Of a DNA stretch of 64,000 bases, positions 19,318-26,792 are shown piece after piece. Origin of the DNA: Pseudoalteromonas denitrificans DSM 6059 (GTDB lineage Bacteria > Pseudomonadota > Gammaproteobacteria > Enterobacterales > Alteromonadaceae). The translations under genes and the position numbers were made by a program. Within the stretch, counting starts at the first letter, position 1. Each line of letters opens with the position of its first letter. The stretch covers positions 122,683 to 186,682 of the forward strand of contig NZ_FOLO01000004.1 in NCBI RefSeq assembly GCF_900112265.1, read 5' to 3'. Under the pieces are notes generated by a model, which was given only the letters and a program-made list of their open reading frames with translations, was not told where the DNA came from and searched no databases.

Positions 19318-21648
19318 TCAACTTTTTTTATATCCTTTTTTAACAGGCCATAAAATCGTACCTATTGCGGGAAGTAATAGAACAGCACCAAGCATATTCA
19401 CTAAAAACATAAAAGTTAATAATATCCCCATATCAACCTGAAATTTTAATGCAGAGAAAACCCAGGTACTCACTCCTAATGCTAAAGTGATCCCAGTGAA
19501 TAACACAGCACTCCCTCTTTCAAGCAATGCATTTCTATAGGCTTGAGATAGTTGCACACCATTTTTTAGTTGTGCGCTCATGGAAGATAGAATATAAATA
19601 CCATAATCCACACCTATACCCACACCTAAAGCAATAACAGGTAAGGTTGATACAGTTAAACCGATTTGTAAGAAAACCATCAAAGCTTGTGCCATGGTAG
19701 ATACAACATAAAGCGGTAAAACAACAGCAATTGTGGCTCTTACAGAGCGGAAACTAATCAAACATAATAAGGTAACAGCACCATATACATATAACATCAT
19801 AGGCAGTTGTGCTTGTGCAACAGTTTGATTTGTTGCAGCCATCACGCCCACAGGACCTGTGGCTAAGCGAAATTTAAGTTCATCTGTTTGTTCTAATTTT
19901 CCAAACTTTTCAACAGCAGCAATGACACGTTCAATTGTTTGTGCTTTATGATCTTCCATAAAAATAATGATAGGCATTACACTACAGTTACCATTTAATA
20001 AGCCTGTGCTTGTTTCAACTCGAGCTGTAGCCTGTACCAAACTTGAAGTATTACGAGGTATTGTTTGCCATTTTAAATTTCCCTCGTTATACCCTGCATT
20101 AACAGCTTGAGAAACAGAAGTTAAAGAAATTGCAGATTGCACACCTTCTACATTTTCTATATTCCATTGAAACCTGTCTACTCGAGACATCAAATCATGA
20201 AAAGTACAAGCCTCTGCAGGTCCTTCAACAATGACTTTAAGAATATCAACAGAAATTGAGTATTTATCGGTAATTAGAAAAGTATCCTGATTGTAAGCAG
20301 CATCTGAATGTAATGACGGCGCTCCTGGATGCAAATCACCTATTTGCATTTGCTGTGATTGCCAAAAACTGAAACCAAATAGAAGAGCAACAACGAATAT
20401 AATTTTTTTAGCAATTTTAGGGTCCGTTGCACAAACTAAAATTTCAATTAAGTTTTTAAATGCATCTGGTGAGCATTCACCTTTATTTTTCCCTTTCGCC
20501 GTTGCAGTATTAAAATAAGACGCTATCACAGGAAGCAAAATTAAATTAGTAAAAATGATTACTGCGACACCTAAACTCGCCGTAATAGCTAACTCACGAA
20601 TTATACCTATATCAATTGATAATAAAGTTAAAAAGCCAACTGTATCTGATAAAAGAGCAATGCCACCTGGGATCAGTAAACTTCTAAAGCAAGTTTCTGC
20701 AGCCATTTTGCAAGCAAGCCCTTCTAGTGTTTTTTTACCAATTGCATTGACCATTTGAATCCCATGGCTCACACCAATTGCAAAAACTAAAAATGGTATC
20801 AAAATAGACATAGGATCAAGGCCAAAACCTAATTGTGATAACAATCCAAGCTGCCATACAACCGCAATCAAAGAACAAGCAATAGGTAAAAGCGTCAGTT
20901 TTAAGCTTTTACAAAAGAACCAAACCATAATGAAAGTAAAAATAATCGCGATCACAAAAAATAAGACAACACCTTTTGCACCATCAGCAATATCACCTGC
21001 CATTTTAGCAAAACCAATAATATGGATAGACACAGTATCTGTACTGAAAGGTGCTCTTACTTGTGTTTCTAGTTTTTCAGCAAAAGCTAAAGTATCTAGT
21101 TTATCTTGCGTTGTTGGGTCAATTTCCATTAACTGCGCTGAAACCATTGCACAAGAATAATCATTGGCTATTTTACGCCCAACAATATTCGCTTTTTCAA
21201 TGTTTTCTTTAACCTTTGCAAGTCCCGCTTTATCGGCTTTGAAATCAGCTGGAATAATTGGCCCGCCAGCAAATCCATCTTCTACAACTTCAACAAACCG
21301 GGCACTGGGAGAGAAAATTGACTGAACCAAAGACCGATTTACACCTGGGATAAAATATAGCTGGTCATGTACTGATTTTAACTGAGTAAAAAATTCAGGA
21401 TTGAAGATATCTCCGCTTTCATCACATACAGATATAAGAATACTGTTAGCACCACCAAATTGTTTTTCATGTTTTAAATACAACTTCATGTAATCATGAT
21501 TTAGTGGAATATTTTTGTTAAATGATGCATCCAATTTTATATTTGTTGCACTAAACGCCAAAAAAACAGTTGTTAGTATAAATGCAATGATCACCGCTAA
21601 ACGGTGCCTAAAAATAATTAATTCAAATTGTGTTAATAAACTACTCAT
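19318..21648 (-). CDS. RND-superfamily exporter, MMPL type
   Basis: A 776-residue inner-membrane protein with the two-fold RND plan: TM1 at ~14-34, a periplasmic loop to ~230, five TM segments (~230-410), a second TM start (~417-432), a second periplasmic loop (to ~620) and five more TM segments (to ~770). The two six-helix halves carry GISHG-like (AIGVSHGIQ) and GVGIGVDYGIY motifs, the usual sterol-sensing/RND proton-path region. It belongs to the predicted-exporter (HAE3/MMPL) branch rather than AcrB: no adaptor gene is present. It starts 4 bases after the YCF48-like gene, so the two are translationally linked. Confidence 0.9.
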   Translation of the reverse strand: MSSLLTQFELIIFRHRLAVIIAFILTTVFLAFSATNIKLDASFNKNIPLNHDYMKLYLKHEKQFGGANSILISVCDESGDIFNPEFFTQLKSVHDQLYFIPGVNRSLVQSIFSPSARFVEVVEDGFAGGPIIPADFKADKAGLAKVKENIEKANIVGRKIANDYSCAMVSAQLMEIDPTTQDKLDTLAFAEKLETQVRAPFSTDTVSIHIIGFAKMAGDIADGAKGVVLFFVIAIIFTFIMVWFFCKSLKLTLLPIACSLIAVVWQLGLLSQLGFGLDPMSILIPFLVFAIGVSHGIQMVNAIGKKTLEGLACKMAAETCFRSLLIPGGIALLSDTVGFLTLLSIDIGIIRELAITASLGVAVIIFTNLILLPVIASYFNTATAKGKNKGECSPDAFKNLIEILVCATDPKIAKKIIFVVALLFGFSFWQSQQMQIGDLHPGAPSLHSDAAYNQDTFLITDKYSISVDILKVIVEGPAEACTFHDLMSRVDRFQWNIENVEGVQSAISLTSVSQAVNAGYNEGNLKWQTIPRNTSSLVQATARVETSTGLLNGNCSVMPIIIFMEDHKAQTIERVIAAVEKFGKLEQTDELKFRLATGPVGVMAATNQTVAQAQLPMMLYVYGAVTLLCLISFRSVRATIAVVLPLYVVSTMAQALMVFLQIGLTVSTLPVIALGVGIGVDYGIYILSSMSAQLKNGVQLSQAYRNALLERGSAVLFTGITLALGVSTWVFSALKFQVDMGILLTFMFLVNMLGAVLLLPAIGTILWPVKKGYKKS

Positions 21649-21652
21649 TTTG

Positions 21653-22675
21653 TTATTTCAACTCCTGACTCTTAATACCTACCTCAGAAGCAAATATTAA
21701 TTTTTGATCTTTTATGAGTGTTGCCAATATTGCTTTGCCATCTGATAATTCAAGTTTTGTGACACTTCCAGCTTTATAAGTTAACAAAATTCCGTTATTA
21801 GAAGATAAAACAGCACCATCATCTGTTACTAAAATCTGGTTTATTGTTGCTTGTGAATGCGTCTGTACTTTTTTCCAGTTTTTACCGCTATCCGTTGACG
21901 TAAATGCATTACCTCTTAAACCTGCGGTGATCCAAGTGCCATTTTTTAATATTTTAATATCAAAAAATGAGCCTGTATAAATCTCATCTAAGCGGTTCCA
22001 GTGTTTGCCGCCATCTTCACTCATGGCTAAAAAACCTTGTTCACCGGCCATAATAAGTTTGTTTTTTGATATCAGAATTTGATTAAAATGAGGTAAAATA
22101 GACTGAGTTTCTATTACATAACCTTCGGGATCCTCAGCTTTAAGTTCAGCCAAATAATCTGCATCTTCACTAAATAGCAAACTACTCAAAAATTCATTTT
22201 TCCAATTTATTCCACCATCTGATGTACGATAAAATAAACCATATGCACCTATGGCAAAACCGTTAAGTTTATCTTTAAATTGAATATCTAAAAACGGTTT
22301 ATCTAACTCTGGCTGGTAGTTTTGGACTGACCATTTAACACCACCATCAAGTGTGTGCAAAATTGTTGCATCGTGACCCACTGCCCAACCTATATTTTGA
22401 TCAATGAAAAACACAGATGTCAATAGTACTTGTAAAGGTACTGAAGATTGTTTCCACTCAATGGCATCATTGCTGTGCAAAATTATCCCTCTTTTACCTA
22501 CTGCAACGATATATTGTCCATTGTCCGTTATATCCGTTAATAAGGCCTTTTGTGCTTTTGAAGCCATTACTGCTGGAGTTAATGATTCTAAGGCTTTAGG
22601 TTCCACAGCTGCCTGAGGCTTATTCGTAAATAATAAAATGCACGTAAATAGCAAGCTGTATATAAAAAATTTCAT
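21653..22675 (-). CDS. YCF48/BNR-like beta-propeller, secreted
   Basis: A 340-residue protein with a signal peptide (cleavage near PQAA). At least five propeller blades are visible through repeated G-x-x-G-x-[IL] plus S/T-x-D-[GS]-G-x-x-W motifs (HTLDGGVKW, RTSDGGINW, MSEDGGKHW, TSTDSGKNW). It is related to the photosystem II assembly factor YCF48 by fold, but this organism has no sign of photosynthesis. In many proteobacteria such a propeller sits next to an RND/MMPL exporter, as here, and it probably works as a periplasmic partner. It is followed by the exporter gene with a 4-base gap. Confidence 0.85.
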   Translation of the reverse strand: MKFFIYSLLFTCILLFTNKPQAAVEPKALESLTPAVMASKAQKALLTDITDNGQYIVAVGKRGIILHSNDAIEWKQSSVPLQVLLTSVFFIDQNIGWAVGHDATILHTLDGGVKWSVQNYQPELDKPFLDIQFKDKLNGFAIGAYGLFYRTSDGGINWKNEFLSSLLFSEDADYLAELKAEDPEGYVIETQSILPHFNQILISKNKLIMAGEQGFLAMSEDGGKHWNRLDEIYTGSFFDIKILKNGTWITAGLRGNAFTSTDSGKNWKKVQTHSQATINQILVTDDGAVLSSNNGILLTYKAGSVTKLELSDGKAILATLIKDQKLIFASEVGIKSQELK

Positions 22676-22705
22676 GAGAGACTTCGTTTTATCAGTTAGT
22701 TAAAA

Positions 22706-22724
22706 AAGGCCCGTTAAGGGCCTT
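22706..22724 (-). terminator. Terminator inside the envelope cluster
   Basis: AAGGCCC / GGGCCTT with a 5-base loop and a T-rich tail on the minus strand (six A at 22702-22707 on the + strand). It lies between the DUF1329 stop (22741) and the YCF48-like start (22675), so it would reduce exporter expression relative to the first two genes. Confidence 0.75.
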
Positions 22725-22740
22725 ATATGAAATGTGTTTG

Positions 22741-24111
22741 TTATCTACGTCCATCGCGTTTTAATGCGTTCGAGGTAAATTCAACATTTTTGAATGGCTT
22801 TGAGAAATCATACATTTTCTCTTCATTATCTAAACCTATCGCCAAATATCGACGAGAGTTTAAATCATGATATACATCTAAAGTACTCCAATGTGTTTGT
22901 ACTTCGTAATAATTTAAGCCATGTGCCATAGCAACACGATATAATTGATCTCGGTTATCATAAATATCGGCTACATGTATTTGCCAGCTATCTTCATCTA
23001 TATAAAAAACACGCTTTTTATAAATATGACGCGTTCCCTCTTTTAAGTTTGCTTCAACAACCCAAACTCTGTGCTTTTCATATCTCACATGTTCTGGATT
23101 AATATGACCAGCTTTTAAAATATCATCATACTTCAAGTTATCACTGTGCAGCTTATAACTATTGTATGGAATATAAAGTTCAGTCTTACCTTTTAATTCC
23201 CATGTATAACGATTAGGTGAACCATTAAACATATCAAAATCATCAGTAGTACGTAAACTGTCAGATGCTGTACCTGGTGCATCATATGCAACGTTAGGAG
23301 CACGACGAACACGGCGTTGACCGGTATTATAAGTCCACGCTTGGCGCGGTGTTAAAATTTGATCCATTGTTTCATGAACCAAAAGCGCTGTACCAGCCAA
23401 ACGTGCTGGTTGCGTTACCTTTTGTTTAAACTTAAACAAAATATTAGACTCTTGTAATGACTCAGGTGTTGCATCCTTTTCTGAGTACTTCACAAGCAGC
23501 TTTTCATCAAAGCCAACAACATTATATGACCCACTCGCCGTTGGAGCTGCTTGACCACCAAAACGCGAAATAGACAATCCACGATATCTTAAAATATGGT
23601 TCCAAATAACTTCTAAACCAGTTTCAGGAATTGGAAATGGAATACCAATTGCCGTATTTTTTATGCCATTGCCATCTTTTACTAATTCAGCAGTTGGCGC
23701 ATATTTTTTAGTTGCTTCATATATAAAATCAGGATATGACGCACTACGACGTGTTGGGTAAATATTCATTTTAAAAGTGTCTGGATAAGTATCAAACAAG
23801 GCAATCTGACCTGGAGATAGATTTGCTTTGTATTTATCTAAATTACTTTTATCAATTGCAAGTTTAACCGCATCACTTGCAAATGGATCTGGATGGTGCA
23901 TTCCTGGTGTATAACCATCAGGGGCTTTTTTAATACCGCCATCCCATGCAGGAATAGAACCGTCTGCATTACCTGCTTTTATCGCACCAATTGGTGTTAA
24001 TTCAGTACCTAGCTTTGCAACATTTTCAACTGATGTTTTTGCAAAAGCACTGCCCGTAGCAAATACACCACAAAGGGCAAGTGCTATTAGGGTAGGTTTT
24101 TTAGTCATCAT
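22741..24111 (-). CDS. DUF1329-family periplasmic protein
   Basis: A 456-residue protein with a signal peptide (cleavage after GSAFA). The remainder matches the DUF1329 pattern: LTPIGAIKAGNADGSIPAW near the N-terminus, a PETGLEVIWNHILRYRG segment, and a C-terminal half rich in Tyr/Trp/Arg strands (RRVRRAPN, WELKGKTELYIPYN, RVWVVEANL). The family is thought to adopt a LolA/LolB-like open barrel suited to hydrophobic ligands; this is inference from the family. It is 7 bases downstream of the DUF1302 gene, so the pair is one operon. Confidence 0.9.
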   Translation of the reverse strand: MMTKKPTLIALALCGVFATGSAFAKTSVENVAKLGTELTPIGAIKAGNADGSIPAWDGGIKKAPDGYTPGMHHPDPFASDAVKLAIDKSNLDKYKANLSPGQIALFDTYPDTFKMNIYPTRRSASYPDFIYEATKKYAPTAELVKDGNGIKNTAIGIPFPIPETGLEVIWNHILRYRGLSISRFGGQAAPTASGSYNVVGFDEKLLVKYSEKDATPESLQESNILFKFKQKVTQPARLAGTALLVHETMDQILTPRQAWTYNTGQRRVRRAPNVAYDAPGTASDSLRTTDDFDMFNGSPNRYTWELKGKTELYIPYNSYKLHSDNLKYDDILKAGHINPEHVRYEKHRVWVVEANLKEGTRHIYKKRVFYIDEDSWQIHVADIYDNRDQLYRVAMAHGLNYYEVQTHWSTLDVYHDLNSRRYLAIGLDNEEKMYDFSKPFKNVEFTSNALKRDGRR

Positions 24112-24118
24112 TTTACCC

Positions 24119-26200
24119 TTATATAGAATATTTAATATTTAAAGAAACATAATCACGGTCTGAGAAATTATTTGTTTGACCGCCGCCCCAAAATTTGTTG
24201 TAGCTCATATCAAGTGACCATGCATTTTGATAATTGAAGTTAAGATTTAAACCCAGTGATTTTCTATCTTCGATGAATAAATACATAGGATCAGGTGTGA
24301 TACCATTTACATCATGTGAAAAAACCACTCTTGGAGAAATATTGACCCCTGCAAAGACATTGTTGTAATCACCTTTAGCAACTAAACGGTAACCCCAAGC
24401 AGAAGCTGATGGAAATGGGTTTGTTTCAGGTCCATTTGAAAGCGCTTGATGAAGTAAAGTATAATCTTTACCTTCAACACCATACATTTTTCCTGTACGA
24501 CCTGTACCAGACACATTTAATCTAAGTTCATCAGGATCAGGCATGTCATTAATTGTAACCCCCCCTACCTCACCAAGAAGTACCCAGCTATCAGCACCTA
24601 AAGATGGGCCAAACAAGTGTGTTGCTGTAAATTGTAATTGCATAGTATCGCTAGTAACATAACCCTGAATAGGTGCACCAGGTGCAACAGTATCGAGTTG
24701 AGAAATACCAGCAAAATCTGGACGTATATTTGCAACAGCAAGTTGTTCAGGCATTACACCATATAATATTTCAACATCATCAATTTGAAGTGGTTCATCT
24801 TCGCGGTATGCAAACTCACCCGCAAACGAAGTTTCACCTAAAACAGTATTAAAACTTAAACCATAAAGTTTAATATCTTCCGGATATACAAGAGCACCAT
24901 TACTGAAAGCACCTAATTCTAAGATATTATCTTCGGTAATTTCATTTTGTTTAATATACCCTAAATCTTTACCTACACTAGCAGCTGTAAAATTAGAAGC
25001 ATTTGCTGAGATTAAAGGACGACGACTATGATAATTAACATGATACAAACTAAATTCTGTTTCATTTAATTCAGGCACATACCAAGAGAATTTCAAACCA
25101 TATTGGCCTGAGTCTTTAGGTTTTGTCATGCCTTTTGAGCCTTTACCTTTTAGCGCAACTTTTGTTGGATATTTAAGATACATATTACCCAATAAAGTAG
25201 ATGCTTCAGCACTATTTTGATCGATATTTTGTGCTGCAAGTACAGACATCCAATCAGCATACAAATTGTTTAAACCAGATGTAACAGACGCTAAGTCCAT
25301 ATCAGGATTAGATGTAAATCCTAATTGAACATTGTTCATATAGCCATTCTCAGATGCGAAGTCATTGGTAGAAAAATAACTACCTGCAACAGGCAAACGA
25401 GTCTCCTGCCATTCATATTGATAAAATGCTTCAACAGAAATATTTTCTGTGATTCCTAGTGATGCCCATAGCATACCAACAGGAATAAACGCCTCTTTTA
25501 AATCAGCACCAGGTGCTTTTAGTCTATCAATATCAACAGGGTTTACATTGATACCATGAGATATAAGCGTACTTTCGCCCCAGTTAACAACTTGCTGACC
25601 TAAGCGAATTGAAAGCGGGTTATTGCCATCATTTAAATCAAAATCTGCATAAATAAATGCATCTAATAATCTAAGGTCTCTACAAACTTGATCTTTAGAT
25701 TTTTCATCTGCACAAGGATCAACTTGATTTCCTGAAGTTGGATTATCGTAAGGTCTACTTTCATCCATCAATTCAAAATCGTAAAAATACATAAAGCGTG
25801 TAAATATACCAAAATTATCTTTTCGAATATCTAGCTCATGAGTACCTTTAATCAACTTTGAAAAAGTATCTCCAGAGTCAAAATTTAAATTACCAGCATC
25901 GCCATTATTTGAATATGTGCCTGGCTTAGACCAAACATCACTAGATGAATAAATTGGATTAAGGGATGGATTATAGCCATTCCAATTAAAACTAGGGTGA
26001 TTACTTTTACCTATTTGGTTTTCGAAATCACGGTCTTCTATGCGCCAGCTGCTACCAGCTGAAAATGTTGAATCAAAATTCACCTCAAATCCACCCAATT
26101 CAAAACTTTTGGCTGAAACTTGTTGGCTACTAAGAGCAAAAAACGCACAGGTAATACCGAGCGCTAATTTCTTTTTGACAAAAAGAGGCCTTTTTATCAT
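24119..26200 (-). CDS. DUF1302-family outer-envelope protein
   Basis: About 693 residues from ATG 26200, which has GAGGGA at good spacing; the extension to 26227 is unlikely. A signal peptide (cleavage near VSA-KS) precedes a beta-rich protein with alternating polar/aromatic strands and a C-terminal strand ending in VSLNIKYSI, as expected of an outer-membrane barrel. The motif RLGQQVVNWGESTLI is typical of DUF1302. Family members nearly always pair with DUF1329 proteins. It is first gene of the cluster, and an 18-bp palindrome lies 140 bases upstream. Confidence 0.9.
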   Translation of the reverse strand: MIKRPLFVKKKLALGITCAFFALSSQQVSAKSFELGGFEVNFDSTFSAGSSWRIEDRDFENQIGKSNHPSFNWNGYNPSLNPIYSSSDVWSKPGTYSNNGDAGNLNFDSGDTFSKLIKGTHELDIRKDNFGIFTRFMYFYDFELMDESRPYDNPTSGNQVDPCADEKSKDQVCRDLRLLDAFIYADFDLNDGNNPLSIRLGQQVVNWGESTLISHGINVNPVDIDRLKAPGADLKEAFIPVGMLWASLGITENISVEAFYQYEWQETRLPVAGSYFSTNDFASENGYMNNVQLGFTSNPDMDLASVTSGLNNLYADWMSVLAAQNIDQNSAEASTLLGNMYLKYPTKVALKGKGSKGMTKPKDSGQYGLKFSWYVPELNETEFSLYHVNYHSRRPLISANASNFTAASVGKDLGYIKQNEITEDNILELGAFSNGALVYPEDIKLYGLSFNTVLGETSFAGEFAYREDEPLQIDDVEILYGVMPEQLAVANIRPDFAGISQLDTVAPGAPIQGYVTSDTMQLQFTATHLFGPSLGADSWVLLGEVGGVTINDMPDPDELRLNVSGTGRTGKMYGVEGKDYTLLHQALSNGPETNPFPSASAWGYRLVAKGDYNNVFAGVNISPRVVFSHDVNGITPDPMYLFIEDRKSLGLNLNFNYQNAWSLDMSYNKFWGGGQTNNFSDRDYVSLNIKYSI

Positions 26201-26341
26201 GTTGTCTTCCCTCTTGTGGCGGGTCACTTTGTGATCGAGTTATTGTTATTAGTATACTGCTACTGAATCAAAGCATTACAGCAATTTACATTTGATGCAA
26301 GAAACTAATGTAAATTAATAAAAGTTAATACTCGTCCTCAT

Positions 26342-26359
26342 TGGTAAGACATCTTACCA
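26342..26359. promoter_or_regulatory. 18-bp operator-like palindrome upstream of the DUF1302 operon
   Basis: TGGTAAGA-CA-TCTTACCA is a perfect 8-bp inverted repeat with a 2-base centre, 142 bases before the DUF1302 start. The half-site TGGTAAGA resembles half of a GntR-type site, but the spacing differs from FadR and PdhR boxes. The binding regulator is unknown. Confidence 0.55.
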
Positions 26360-26456
26360 GTAAAATTACACTCTTTTAAAGCAAATACGCTAAAAAATTA
26401 ACAAAAATTCAACGGAACGAGCTCAACCCCTTTAAAACTAGGGATTGAGAGATATT

Positions 26457-26678
26457 TCAAAACAATTTTTCTAATGAAATAAAGCGATTATTTTCGGTTA
26501 AACATAGTTTAAATTGTTCTTTAATGCCCGATGGCGTGATAAATGAGCGAAACCTATGAGCTGGAATACGAATTTTTTTCCCTAATTGAGAAGTAACTTG
26601 AACTGATTTTACTTTCCCTGTGTATATTTGCTCACATTGCTCATAATTTAAATCTAAATAAAAAAGAAACTGTTTCAT
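26457..26678 (-). CDS. DUF2835-family small protein
   Basis: A 73-residue protein matching DUF2835 along its whole length: an N-terminal KQFLFYLDLNYEQ segment, Y-x-G-[KR]-V-x-x-VQV, a basic strand RIPAHRFRSF, then GI-x-x-x-F-x-L and a C-terminal FISLEKL. It is cytoplasmic, with no signal or membrane segment. The family is small, uncharacterised and typical of gammaproteobacteria. It lies downstream of pepN on the same strand with a hairpin between them. Confidence 0.85.
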   Translation of the reverse strand: MKQFLFYLDLNYEQCEQIYTGKVKSVQVTSQLGKKIRIPAHRFRSFITPSGIKEQFKLCLTENNRFISLEKLF

Positions 26679-26731
26679 TATCTGTATATTAAAAAATTTT
26701 TTTAATCATAAATCAATTTGTCAGCATTATA

Positions 26732-26773
26732 AATAATGTGCCATTTATTACCATGCGTAAATGACACATTATT
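26732..26773. repeat. 16-bp inverted repeat between pepN and the DUF2835 gene
   Basis: AATAATGTGCCATTTA / TAAATGACACATTATT, 15 of 16 positions paired, loop of 10. It begins 20 bases after the pepN stop. It lacks a clean T-run, so it could be a terminator, an mRNA-stabilising hairpin or an operator. Confidence 0.55.
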
Positions 26774-26792
26774 AAAATTATAACAATAATAC

